Shown here: in pieces, positions 45,743-54,714 of the stretch | Numbering within the stretch: the stretch's first letter is position 1 | Layout of the letters: the number at the start of each line of letters is the position of its first letter | Origin: Candidatus Poribacteria bacterium | GTDB taxonomy: Bacteria > Poribacteria > WGA-4E > WGA-3G | DNA: 54,941 bases | Assembly (NCBI GenBank): GCA_022825825.1 | Contig: JAJDWA010000017.1 | Location: 1 to 54,941, forward strand | Direction of reading: 5' to 3' | Program-made: the position numbers and the translations under genes | Notes under the pieces: model-generated | The model's input: the letters and a program-made list of their open reading frames with translations, nothing else | What the model was told of the DNA's origin: nothing | Databases searched by the model: none

Positions 45743-47194
45743 TCAACGTTGTCCGAACTGGACATACTCAGCAATTTCAAGATTTTCCGCCGCCGCCCAC
45801 CTTTCTAACAGAAACTTTTCAGTAGATGTCGGTAGTCGATTCCGCTTTCCCCGAACTTGACGGATAAGGTTTTCAGGCCGTGAAATCTCAATTGTCAGAA
45901 CCTTGCGTCTTACGTTTTCATCCTCCGACTCCAACGTCCAAATTGATTTCTTTCCAGAATAGCATGACCTTGCATAACTGCTAACACAGTGATTCAGTGC
46001 TCTTCCTTCTTCTATAAGTTCCTTCGTGCTAAGAAGCTCCCGAATATACCAGAATTTTAAGTTACGTTTCTGCTCACTCCCTTCTTGGAAACGAAATTCT
46101 CCGATTTCTGATCGAGGCCACTGGAAGTTCCCTCCTCTTGTTTCCCTACCGAGTTGTCTATGCCATTCATTAACTTGCCTGAGCAACGTATCAGGTGTTC
46201 TTCCTCTCATGCTGAAGTTTGGTTGAGCCGGACCAATTTCCTCTGCAACCTCTCTTTCAACAAACACACGCCGATCTTCGAATTTCTGATTCCATATATA
46301 ATCAATTATCGGATGCACATGACTGACATCTAACATCGGATTCGCCACAAAGAAACGAATCACATTCAGCCAAAAATCATCATTTCTAAAATTTCTGGTG
46401 AGTCGTGTGCCGCGTAGCGCGTCTATCAACCTTCTATCTCCTCCAAGTGCGTGTACTTGCCCCCAGCGAAACGCTTCTTCAACAGTGTACTGTTTGGGTG
46501 CTTGGAGAAAATGATGCGCCATCTTCTTCGTGAGTGATATAGGTATACCCGGCGCAGTTCGAATATTTTGACCGATCCCAATATGTTTATACCAATTTTG
46601 ATGCGTTTCATTTTCAGTAAACCAAACACGATCCATGAACGGTGGAACATCATAAGCGGCAAATAAGTGGCGAAGCAGTTCATAAAACTGCCGATCGCGG
46701 TTATGTCTTTTCACATGCCACGTTTCAATGGGACGAATCCAACTATCAGAGTGACTCGCTATTGCCTCAAAAGCCTTAATATATGCCGGGTCTTCTAATA
46801 GTTGAGAGTTATCTTCAAGATACAGCAGAAGCTGCAAAAGTACTTCTTGAGAATTACTTCTCTGAAATGCAAGCGCAATTTCTTTGCCCGTTGGATTCCT
46901 TACTGTTTCACTCTGCAGCTCTCCGCTATATATTTTCGGGATAATCTCTTTCAAGTTACGCGCTTTCTTTTCATTTGCCAATATCTCAGATGCTTTCATC
47001 GCGGTTACTACACTTAGTTCGTTTCGAAGTTGGCGCGAATTTTTGTCCAATCCTCGAGTAAAATTATTATGGCGACACCAATTTTTATATTCCTCAACAG
47101 AAGATAAACCGAGTTGATGAATATGTGCCTGCATTTTGAGCGTACATTCCTCTAAAGAGGTTTTGGTTGGTTTCCCTTTTTTCTTCTTAGCCAT
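45743..47194 (-). CDS. PcfJ-like protein
   Basis: The 483-residue protein follows GGAGG. The C-terminal ~150 residues have the PcfJ signature: LIEEGRALNHCVSSYARSC, then SIWTLE, then TIEISRPENLIRQVRGKRN. The invariant His-Cys and the RGKRN loop are present. The family was first noted on conjugative plasmids and recurs on phages and chromosomes; its function is unknown. Residues 1-330 are helical without a recognised domain. No conjugation gene is nearby. It stands between a sulfatase operon and an ABC importer. Confidence 0.82.
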   Translation of the reverse strand: MAKKKKGKPTKTSLEECTLKMQAHIHQLGLSSVEEYKNWCRHNNFTRGLDKNSRQLRNELSVVTAMKASEILANEKKARNLKEIIPKIYSGELQSETVRNPTGKEIALAFQRSNSQEVLLQLLLYLEDNSQLLEDPAYIKAFEAIASHSDSWIRPIETWHVKRHNRDRQFYELLRHLFAAYDVPPFMDRVWFTENETHQNWYKHIGIGQNIRTAPGIPISLTKKMAHHFLQAPKQYTVEEAFRWGQVHALGGDRRLIDALRGTRLTRNFRNDDFWLNVIRFFVANPMLDVSHVHPIIDYIWNQKFEDRRVFVEREVAEEIGPAQPNFSMRGRTPDTLLRQVNEWHRQLGRETRGGNFQWPRSEIGEFRFQEGSEQKRNLKFWYIRELLSTKELIEEGRALNHCVSSYARSCYSGKKSIWTLESEDENVRRKVLTIEISRPENLIRQVRGKRNRLPTSTEKFLLERWAAAENLEIAEYVQFGQR

Positions 47195-47407
47195 CTATTC
47201 CTCCGATAATACCAATTTGGAATGATATTTGCAAAGTAAACTACATAAAGAAATAATTGAATTACTTGATGTTAGATGTGCGTTTAAAGGTTGTAGACAA
47301 GCTCCGCGTGCCGTAAGTGGATTCGGCATAGAAATGCGGTTTAAACTTGCTCTTGATAGGGTATTGAAATTTCTTAGTATTTTACCATGAGAAAGCGGAA
47401 GAATCAA

Positions 47408-48721
47408 CTATTTTTTTACAGCGCCAAAGGTAACACCACGCAACAAATGACTTCGCATCAAAAAAGTGAAAATTGCGACTGGAAGTAAGAAAACGAATGT
47501 TGATGCTGCGATTTTTCCCCAGTCCGTCCCTGCTGAGCCTACTGCACTTTGAATAGAAGGTGGAGCAGTTACTGCTCTACCACCGGGGTCAGTCAACACA
47601 AGCGCAAATGCAAACTCGTTCCATGCCGTAATCAGACAAAATACAGCAGTTGCAGCAATTCCTGTAACAGATTGCGGTAAAACAACTTTCACGAAGGTCT
47701 GAAAACGGGTATATCCATCAACGAGTGCAGCATCTTCGTATTCTCTGGGGATTTCATCAATAAAACCCTTCATAAGCCAAACAGCAAACGAAACATTGAA
47801 AGTCGTGTAGAGCAGTATCATGCCAAAATGCGTATCTCGAAGTCCAAGCGCGTTATACATTAAAAAGATCGGAATTACGACAACAACTGGAGGGAGCATG
47901 CGGGTACTCAAAATAAAAAAGAGGAGGTCATCCTTGCCAGCGATCTTAAACCGAGAGAAGGCATACGCTGAGAGTGTGCCTAATCCAACTGCAAGCACAG
48001 TACTCCCCCCACCAACGATAATACTGTTGAGCAACTGATAGAAATACTTCGATCCTCCGTTTGCTAAAGCAATGCAAATTCCAATTGTGGCTAAAATAAC
48101 TGGAATGACAAATGCAAACAACTCTTTTTTATCTACAAGTAAATTGCCACCAGAACTGATGTTTGCGGCCGAGATCTTTTTCTTCCATGGAACAAACAAG
48201 AGGTAGGTTATTATGTCACAAACTATTAGTGTGAAAAAATGGAAACGTACATCTACCTGTGATCGCCTGACAAGCGGCTGCGTACTCAAAAAACTGTAGA
48301 GACACGTTAGGATAAAGAAGATATTTAATATCAGCCCGATGTTTCTTATCAGCACGGCGCGGGACATTAGAGGTTTTGCCGATGAGAATAGGGCAAACAA
48401 AAGTAACCCACCCAGAGTCTGCGCTAAAAAGAGATAGGTTACACTGGGAATATTCTCTTCGGGTAGCAACTTTTGATAGTTTTCCAACGAAATGCTGAAG
48501 AAAAACTTTGGATCTATCGTATTAATATCCCCCGGTGATTTCAGCGACGTTACTACTATCCAATAAATCGGCAAGACGTACACTATTACCGTGATGACGA
48601 TTAACACCATAATTATGAAGAATACAATCTTAGATTTATTGGATACAATGAAGGAACGGAAACGGATTAACAACGATATAAGAAAGTATCTAACCCTTTT
48701 CCATTTTGAAAGGTTCACCAT
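47408..48721 (-). CDS. Carbohydrate ABC transporter permease, MalG type, with extra membrane insert
   Basis: The 437-residue protein is well over the ~280 usual for MalG-type permeases. After TM1 and the conserved SLENYQKLLP, about 140 residues containing roughly four extra membrane segments are inserted. The normal sequence then resumes at LLNSIIVGGGSTVLAVGLGTLSAYAFSRF. The EAA loop is intact (EYEDAALVDGYTRF...LP), where the ATPase docks. The gene starts 6 nt after the MalF-type gene. It is the last of the importer genes. Confidence 0.9.
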   Translation of the reverse strand: MVNLSKWKRVRYFLISLLIRFRSFIVSNKSKIVFFIIMVLIVITVIVYVLPIYWIVVTSLKSPGDINTIDPKFFFSISLENYQKLLPEENIPSVTYLFLAQTLGGLLLFALFSSAKPLMSRAVLIRNIGLILNIFFILTCLYSFLSTQPLVRRSQVDVRFHFFTLIVCDIITYLLFVPWKKKISAANISSGGNLLVDKKELFAFVIPVILATIGICIALANGGSKYFYQLLNSIIVGGGSTVLAVGLGTLSAYAFSRFKIAGKDDLLFFILSTRMLPPVVVVIPIFLMYNALGLRDTHFGMILLYTTFNVSFAVWLMKGFIDEIPREYEDAALVDGYTRFQTFVKVVLPQSVTGIAATAVFCLITAWNEFAFALVLTDPGGRAVTAPPSIQSAVGSAGTDWGKIAASTFVFLLPVAIFTFLMRSHLLRGVTFGAVKK

Positions 48722-48727
48722 AATAAT

Positions 48728-49630
48728 TTATGCTTCTCCTTTTACACGATTTAGATATTTTACATAAATATTGCTGAGCGCAACGATAATAATAAGTAGA
48801 ATATATGCCATAGCACACGCCTTTCCCGTGTTAAAGTTGCGAAATGCCAGTTTATATAGATTCATTGAAACGGTTTCGGTGACAGTGCCAGGACCGCCTT
48901 CGTTTGTTAGCACATAGACGATGTCAAACATCTTGAAAGCGTCCATAGTCCTGAACAGGAGGGCAATAAGCAGTAGCGGAGAAACTAACGGCAGCGTGAT
49001 CCATCTAAATTTGAACCAGACTGACGCTCTGTCCACATCAGCAGCTTCATAAAGATATTTGGGGACTGCGCTCAACCCCGCAAGGGCAATCAACATCATA
49101 AATGGTGACCACATCCACGTATCAACAATAACGACCGCTAACATTGCTATTTTGGGGTCTGTTGTCCATCCGATATCTGACTTGAGGATAGGACTGAGAA
49201 AATAGTTTAGCAATCCCGAATTATCCGAGGCGAGAATAAACTTCCAAAAGATACCGACTACTACGGGAGATAGCATCATCGGCAGTAGAAGCAGTGTTGT
49301 GACAAATCCTTTGGTACGGAATTGGCGATTTAGTAAGAGCGCAAGCCCAAACCCGATTAAAAACTGGGCTGTTACGGCTAAAATTACAAAGTAGGCAGTT
49401 GTACGGAAATAACCCCATATTTCAGGGTCGCTAAGTAGCCGAGCATAGTTACGCCCGCCGATAAATTTTGGTGCTGTTGGCATAGAGGCTTTGTAACGAT
49501 GAAAACTCAAATAGAGCGACCACAAGAGGGGAAAAATGTTCATCAAGATCAGCAAAATCATTGTCGGCATGATGAATGCCATCTTGAGTTGGTAATCGCT
49601 CATTCCACGAGAAAAACGGTTGGTCTGCAT
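48728..49630 (-). CDS. Carbohydrate ABC transporter permease, MalF type
   Basis: The 300-residue protein has six membrane segments and the MalF-family YLYEAADVDRASVWFKFRWI EAA motif ending in a conserved LP. It would pair with the MalG-type permease at 47408 to form the channel for a sugar or oligosaccharide. No ATPase gene is present in the window, so a shared MsmX-like ATPase elsewhere is likely. The ATG has no clear ribosome site. A palindrome separates it from the binding-protein gene. Confidence 0.92.
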   Translation of the reverse strand: MQTNRFSRGMSDYQLKMAFIMPTMILLILMNIFPLLWSLYLSFHRYKASMPTAPKFIGGRNYARLLSDPEIWGYFRTTAYFVILAVTAQFLIGFGLALLLNRQFRTKGFVTTLLLLPMMLSPVVVGIFWKFILASDNSGLLNYFLSPILKSDIGWTTDPKIAMLAVVIVDTWMWSPFMMLIALAGLSAVPKYLYEAADVDRASVWFKFRWITLPLVSPLLLIALLFRTMDAFKMFDIVYVLTNEGGPGTVTETVSMNLYKLAFRNFNTGKACAMAYILLIIIVALSNIYVKYLNRVKGEA

Positions 49631-49707
49631 ATAATTAAGGGGGGACGCTATACCTTAAAGCACTAAAGCAACATATTATAGTGAAATCTAAAAATATGTG
49701 CACACTC

Positions 49708-49743
49708 CCTCGTAGATGCGGTTAAGAAACCGCATCTACGAGG
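49708..49743. repeat. REP-like palindrome between binding-protein and permease genes
   Basis: CCTCGTAGATGCGGTT and its exact complement AACCGCATCTACGAGG enclose a 4-nt loop. The sequence is related to the 18517 element (GGTAGGTGCGGTT), and the preceding bases CACTCCCT are nearly shared. Placed between binding-protein and permease genes, it could slow mRNA decay of the upstream message. Confidence 0.85.
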
Positions 49744-49880
49744 CTGAATAATATACCGGTTCGGTTTCCTAACCTCGCCATGCAGAGTGTTTAATTAATC
49801 CTAAAATCTACCCTGAATGGTTGCAGGTGAACGTTGGAAAGGGCGTAACAAAGCACGCCCATCATATCCTTACAATCAGT

Positions 49881-51194
49881 TTAGTCGTAATAACCCGCAT
49901 CCTCAAAGATTTCTTCATGTTTGCGTGCAATAGCATTGAGGACATCCTTGGCAGATTTGATCTTAGAGATAGCTTCGCTCCAATTTGTCTGACAAACCTC
50001 TAATAGCTCTGCATATTCAGGTACTGCCCAGAAATCCCTAAGATACGGGAAACTCGCAGCAAACGCTTCGTTAAACGGTGTAGCGTTTTTGAAAGTATCC
50101 GATTGTAGAACCTCTTTATGAGGTGTAAATCCACCCAATTTTGCCCACTTCTCTTGCACAGGTTTCTGCATAAACCATTTCATATATTGCTTAGCAATAT
50201 CCTCATTTTTAGAATAGGCAGAAATAGACATGCCTTGTCCACCGATACTAATATAGTGACCTTTTGGGCCGGCTGGAGCAACAAAAAACCCACTCTTATC
50301 ATGCGAAAGCGGATTCGTTTCTGGGTTTACAATTCCAGGGAAAAATGCAAAATAGTTCATTCCCATCGCAACCTTACCGGAAATATACGCACTCAAGGTT
50401 TCTTGCCAATAGTAATTCGGCGCATCAGGGGGGGCGAATTGGAGCAAATCTGTGTAAAATTCTAACGCTTTAACAGCATCTTTGCTATTGACGTGTCCTT
50501 TCACTTTAAAGTTTTTGGGATCTCCATAAGAAGCCCCAAAACTCCACATCACTTGTTGAAACCCCATCGTAATGCCGTCATATTGTTTGCTATACCATGT
50601 GGCAATACCGTATAGGTTTTGCTCCGGACGCGTAAAGAATTCTGCTATATCCCTAAGTTGGCTATAAGTTTTCGGTGGTGCAAGAGGATAACCGTACTTT
50701 GCTTGGAAATTCTTCATTTCTTTCGGGTCTTCAAATAAATCTTTCCGATAAACATAACCTGCGGCATCCACTTCAGCGGGAAGTGCCCAATATTTACCGC
50801 TACCTTTTGGATATTCTGCAAAGGCAGTCATAGCCGGTCCGTAGATTGAATCGACATCTATATTCTCATTTATCCAATCGGTCATATCAATATAGTGTCC
50901 ACCGACTGAATTCCTACCGAGCCATTGGCTATCACCAATTACAATATCATAAAGATCGCTCTTTCCAACGAATGCTGTGAAGACCTTATCCTGAAAATTG
51001 CCCCATGGAATCTGCACTACATCAACTGCAATTCCTGTTTCGGCTGTAAAGTCCTTCGAAAGTTCCTGTAAATAGTTAGCAGGGTCCCATTCTGCCCAAA
51101 CAATGGTTAAAGATTTTTGCGCATCGGCAGGTAAAGGGGCCCATACCATCGTTACCATCAGGACAAAGACCGTAACTGTACATAAATACTTCAT
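49881..51194 (-). CDS. Extracellular sugar-binding protein of ABC importer
   Basis: The 437-residue protein follows AAGGAG and begins with a signal peptide (TVFVLMVTMVWAPLPADA). The rest is a family-1 solute-binding protein: LTIVWAEWDPANYL, FTAETGIAVDVVQIPWG, YDIVIGDSQWLG, and KVAMGMNYFAFFPG. It should capture a sugar outside the membrane and deliver it to the two permeases encoded downstream. Its own promoter lies at 51274. Confidence 0.93.
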   Translation of the reverse strand: MKYLCTVTVFVLMVTMVWAPLPADAQKSLTIVWAEWDPANYLQELSKDFTAETGIAVDVVQIPWGNFQDKVFTAFVGKSDLYDIVIGDSQWLGRNSVGGHYIDMTDWINENIDVDSIYGPAMTAFAEYPKGSGKYWALPAEVDAAGYVYRKDLFEDPKEMKNFQAKYGYPLAPPKTYSQLRDIAEFFTRPEQNLYGIATWYSKQYDGITMGFQQVMWSFGASYGDPKNFKVKGHVNSKDAVKALEFYTDLLQFAPPDAPNYYWQETLSAYISGKVAMGMNYFAFFPGIVNPETNPLSHDKSGFFVAPAGPKGHYISIGGQGMSISAYSKNEDIAKQYMKWFMQKPVQEKWAKLGGFTPHKEVLQSDTFKNATPFNEAFAASFPYLRDFWAVPEYAELLEVCQTNWSEAISKIKSAKDVLNAIARKHEEIFEDAGYYD

Positions 51195-51273
51195 TCTATA
51201 ACAACTCCTTTTGAATATTGCTGGACGCTCCGCTTAAAACGTGTTGGCGACCAACGATTCCAATTTTAAAAGG

Positions 51274-51302
51274 ATTATAGCAACTTCTATAATTTTTTGC
51301 AA
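51274..51302 (-). promoter_or_regulatory. Sigma70-type promoter TTGCAA-17-TATAAT
   Basis: On the minus strand -35 TTGCAA (51297-51302) and a perfect -10 TATAAT (51274-51279) are 17 nt apart. They lie ~75 nt before the binding-protein ATG. This would drive the whole importer operon. Confidence 0.75.
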
Positions 51303-51402
51303 GCAAATTTAAAATGCTCTTTAAATTTATTGCGTAGGGGTGCGTAGACCGTGCGAAACTCATAGGTGTCAATTTAGTGAGCCTCCACCGCGGTAGATGC
51401 GG

Positions 51403-51752
51403 TTATCCTTTTTCACCAGCGTTTTGAAACATCTCATCTGTTTTCGTGGCCGGTAATGCATCTTCTGGCTGCAGCATTTGCGCAGAAGAAAAATCTTTGC
51501 CGAGACCTTGTAACAGAAGAACAACCTGCGAAGGACGATAATGTTTTTGAGCAAACCCCTGTCCCACTATAGAGGTTATAGACGCCTTTGCAGACAAGAC
51601 AACGGTAAACCCGTTTTTGTAGTTCGAAAATAGCGTGTCTCCGTCACGCTTGCATCGCAATGTAGACAGTGTAGACCCTGAGGATGAAAATGGTTTAGCA
51701 ACCATTTCTCCGCTTGTTCTTCATCAATTAAAGAAAGCATTGGAAAATCCAT
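51403..51752 (-). pseudogene. Frameshifted transposase fragment (IS1595-like N-terminus)
   Basis: Reading from 51752 gives MLSLIDEEQAEKWLLNHFHP, then a zinc-ribbon-like GLHCLHCDASV and YFRTTKTGLP. After roughly 51590 the match continues in a different frame (FAQKHYRPSQVVLLLQGLGK, then DFSSAQML) and stops at 51403. At least one frameshift is needed and the catalytic DDE domain is absent. The 51195-51402 and 51753-51856 flanks contain only the importer promoter and a half palindrome GGTAGATGCGGTT at 51393. Confidence 0.75.
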
Positions 51753-51856
51753 AAACACACTATAGCACAACTAAACAAAAATAGCACACATTTTTTTACA
51801 TGAACCTGTCTATTTTTTCTACTTACACTTGCACTCTAATTCCGATCTCCGATGGT

Positions 51857-53191
51857 TTAGTTCTTGCGCCAAAATTCAATCGCAATATACGCAAGGATCG
51901 GATAAGAGAGCAAAGTGGTTGACCAAGCAATTCCTTCTAATCCCCAATACTGCATAAAAATCCAATTGAGAAATGGATTTAGGATAAGCCTGATAAGCGT
52001 CGTGGTGACAACTGCTAAATGGTTTTGGCGCGCCAGATGTGCCCGAATAAGCAATCTGCTAATTAGGCGTGGAAGCGTTCCAATTAGATAAACACCCAGT
52101 AGGGAAGCGATGTGTCGTTGTCCCGCTACAGACAATTCTCCACGTCCATATAATAGCACGACAATATCTGTGCGGAAGATGTAGAAACCAATCAGAAACG
52201 GCACCATCAAAACGATCACTATTAAAACACCTCTCCATACACTCTGCTGTAGTTGTTTGCCATTATCTGATGAAGATATCTTTGCCCAGTGTGAGAGCAG
52301 TACAGGAAGCGTCACACCTATAAGCGCTTCAGGAATAGCACATAAAGGGAGGGTATAATCCAGTTTTGAGACCGAACCTGCGCCAAGCGAACTCCCCATG
52401 CCTCTATCAACAACGGGATTCAAACCGTCTGATATAGCTGCACCCATCATCAAAAGGCATTGTTTCAGGAACTGTTTTGTGTATAGAAATCCATCTGTAT
52501 CTGAATGGATTGATTCCACTCTCAATAGGTTGTACAACGGCAGTTTTAGGACGACACTACATCGTTGAAATAAAATAATTGTTTGAAACAGTTCTCCGAT
52601 GATAAGAGCAAACGGAATGCTAAACCAGTTCATATACGGTTTACATAGAAAGATAGTACCAATAACCAGAGCAGCGCGTAAACCTTGCACAATCACAGGT
52701 AGATGAAACGCTTGGTACGTGTCTAAAATCGCCTTGAGCATCCAACGGAAAGATGAAATTACCGCGAAGGTGAGAAACCCACAGACAACGCTGAGCGCAG
52801 CAGAAGTCGTAAGTCCCGCGTTTGGAAGAAAGAGTTGTGAGATTCCCCATGAAATCGCAACTAACAGGCAGCAGAGCCACGGCATTTGCCTGATATAATA
52901 AGAAAAAATGGATTGTACGCAACGTTGCGCTTCGGTTTCACCTTTCGCGCGTGCCTCAGCTAACAGTGGAACGAGGACAGAATATGCAGAAGCAGAACTG
53001 AGTAGTTCAATCAGGAATGTGGCGATTCCCAAATAATAGTAGATGAAATCCATCTCCGCAGTATCACCGAACCAAGTGGCAAGCGCAACGTAGATCAGAA
53101 ATGTGCCAACGCGTACTATGAGACTAAGAGGTGTGATAAGCAGGACATTTTTAAGAAGGGAAGTTTGAGGTTGTGAATCATTATTTGGCAT
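51857..53191 (-). CDS. murJ: MurJ/MviN-family lipid flippase
   Basis: The 444-residue protein has about 12 membrane segments and MurJ-type sequences: GSVSKLDYTLPLCAIPEALIG after TM7, RGELS with YGRG before a late helix, and paired Arg residues in the central cavity helices. MurJ translocates lipid II for peptidoglycan assembly. The length is shorter than E. coli MurJ and a polysaccharide flippase role is possible. A ribosome site is weak. The gene stands alone between repeat-rich gaps. Confidence 0.78.
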   Translation of the reverse strand: MPNNDSQPQTSLLKNVLLITPLSLIVRVGTFLIYVALATWFGDTAEMDFIYYYLGIATFLIELLSSASAYSVLVPLLAEARAKGETEAQRCVQSIFSYYIRQMPWLCCLLVAISWGISQLFLPNAGLTTSAALSVVCGFLTFAVISSFRWMLKAILDTYQAFHLPVIVQGLRAALVIGTIFLCKPYMNWFSIPFALIIGELFQTIILFQRCSVVLKLPLYNLLRVESIHSDTDGFLYTKQFLKQCLLMMGAAISDGLNPVVDRGMGSSLGAGSVSKLDYTLPLCAIPEALIGVTLPVLLSHWAKISSSDNGKQLQQSVWRGVLIVIVLMVPFLIGFYIFRTDIVVLLYGRGELSVAGQRHIASLLGVYLIGTLPRLISRLLIRAHLARQNHLAVVTTTLIRLILNPFLNWIFMQYWGLEGIAWSTTLLSYPILAYIAIEFWRKN

Positions 53192-53630
53192 GAAGTGTTT
53201 GAAATGGCGGAATTAAATCATTCATCACATCTACGTAAAGTTGATTTAGCGTATTCAGCGTTGATTTGGCCAAATGCCAAAAAGCGCATTTGGCGTTGAT
53301 TCGTAGTGTGCAGGTAATTATGGATTTCACTATAAATTAATTCGTCAGTATAAGAATTGCGCCTCGGTATAGAATGCGACCCGGTATAGAATATTTTATA
53401 TTTGCTTCTGAAAAATGTCAAGATTATGCGTTATAACAAGATTATGCGTTATAATGGGTGTGTCCAGTTTTTTGCAGAAATTTGGGCTAAGGCGTGTTGT
53501 CTGAGTCGTTTACTATTTTCTGTCTGAATCACGGATGAGCGCAAAGGACACTGAAGAAAACCTCCAGACTTTTTCCAAAAATAAAATTAAATTTCAATAT
53601 TTTCCAAATTTAATTTGACATTTATTTATG
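53192..53630. other. Intergenic region with small repeats
   Basis: No gene is seen. It contains the inverted repeat GCCAAATGC / GCATTTGGC (53269-53294), the dispersed ATGGATTTCACTATAA motif near 53320, and an 18-bp tandem duplication at 53419. An AT-rich stretch then leads into the promoter region at 53615-53639. Confidence 0.5.
53419..53454. repeat. 18-bp tandem direct repeat
   Basis: CAAGATTATGCGTTATAA occurs twice head to tail with no mismatch. It may be a recent slippage product or a paired protein-binding site. Confidence 0.85.
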
Positions 53631-53633
53631 TAG

Positions 53634-53639
53634 TATAAT
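53634..53639 (+). promoter_or_regulatory. -10 element TATAAT before the structured leader
   Basis: A perfect TATAAT stands in an AT-rich region. A TTGACA at 53615 lies only 13 nt upstream, too close for a standard -35. Either the promoter relies on AT-rich upstream DNA or an activator binds, or the TTGACA is incidental. The start would be near 53646. Confidence 0.5.
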
Positions 53640-53658
53640 AGCTCCATCTACTAAATGT

Positions 53659-53827
53659 AACATTCAACAATGTAGGTATCCTTTTTTTCTAATATACATT
53701 AGAATGTTGCTTTAGTAGGCAGGGATACCTGCTGTCATTTTAAGAAGGACAGGTAACCCTACCGCTAAAGCAATAGATGAAGGTATACCATAAAATTGGT
53801 CTGCTACACAACGGACGAGTGTGGCAG
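53659..53827 (+). ncRNA. Structured 5' leader RNA with competing pairings (candidate)
   Basis: The ~220-nt leader of the 53870 gene contains several pairings. TTGCTTTAG / CTAAAGCAA (53707-53715 with 53765-53773) continues inward as TAGG/CCTA. GGGATACCTG (53722-53731) can pair with CAGGTAACCC (53750-53759, one mismatch) or with the upstream AGGTATCC (53674-53681), which is followed by seven T. CTGCTACAC / GTGTGGCAG forms a hairpin at 53801-53827. The alternative partners suggest a switch. Pairings were read by eye, and no known RNA family is recognised. Confidence 0.5.
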
Positions 53828-53869
53828 AATGAACAACAACGTTTATCCTACCTATAGGAGGATAATTTC

Positions 53870-54607
53870 ATGAATCGCCAAAGTTACTGGGGCATAGCCG
53901 CCTTGATTGTTTTCGTGATTGCTGCCGGTGGATTTATCTACTGGCAGTTATCAGAAATGCAGCAGTTCAAAAAACAAGCTGCACAAGAAACAGCGGAAGC
54001 AGAAAAACTGCTGCGCCAGTCGCAGAAATCTAAAAAGGTTTCCAAGACAGGCAACACTGCACGACAGGCAACCGATGTAACCGCTGCGGATAGCGACACG
54101 CCACCCGCAGAAAAACCGATAACCGAGACAACGTCCGTGACGGATAAGACTGAACCGACACAAGCACAATCCAATGTCCCCGCACAAACCGCAGAGACGG
54201 AAACCGAGGTGCGCGTGTCGCCGCATGGTTTCGGGCCCTACCCAGAGGTGCCCGAAGATTATCCATCCAAAGTAGAGTGGGAAAGGAATCCCGATAATCC
54301 GGATAGAACACAAGAACTTATGAGTAGAGTTTTTGTGAAGTTATGGACAGAGGGAGAAAAAAACTTTCGAGGCGGTGGCACTCATAACGGCAAAGTCTAT
54401 CCATGGTACCATAATACTATTTATGTCAGATTTCGTACTTATAAAAATGCGGATGGGGAAATTGTCCGATACGCAGGCACTAAAATGTCAGGTCCGCGTG
54501 TAGACCGGTCAGGGATTGATGATTGGTTTAACCCACCGCCGCACATCCGTATTTTAGACTTAGAGTCTTCAGGTATTTATCCATATCAATACCTAAATTT
54601 ACGTTAA
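53870..54607 (+). CDS. Membrane-anchored protein, paralogue of the 16970 gene product
   Basis: The ATG follows AGGAGG. The 245-residue product has an N-terminal anchor (WGIAALIVFVIAAGGFIYW) and a coiled coil with AQETAEAEKLLRQSQK. This matches the anchor plus AEAEKLLEEST of the product at 16970. A Thr/Pro/Glu-rich linker (~55-110) leads to a C-terminal domain starting VSPHGFGPYPEVPEDYP and containing THNGKVYPWYHNTIYVRFR. The C-terminal halves of the two proteins differ. The protein should be fixed in the membrane and face outward. Its function is unknown. A structured leader precedes it and a transposase gene follows. Confidence 0.75.
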   Translation: MNRQSYWGIAALIVFVIAAGGFIYWQLSEMQQFKKQAAQETAEAEKLLRQSQKSKKVSKTGNTARQATDVTAADSDTPPAEKPITETTSVTDKTEPTQAQSNVPAQTAETETEVRVSPHGFGPYPEVPEDYPSKVEWERNPDNPDRTQELMSRVFVKLWTEGEKNFRGGGTHNGKVYPWYHNTIYVRFRTYKNADGEIVRYAGTKMSGPRVDRSGIDDWFNPPPHIRILDLESSGIYPYQYLNLR

Positions 54608-54714
54608 AAAAAGAGGATATAATGCAATACCTTCGCCAAAAATTTAGTTGAATAAAATGGGATTTTGTCCTATAGTATTTACACTATAATCACAAAACAA
54701 AAGAACAAATGCCC

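Noticed and set aside
53615..53639. TTGACA followed by TATAAT as a standard promoter
   Set aside because: The spacing is 13 nt, too short for sigma70. Only the -10 element is listed.
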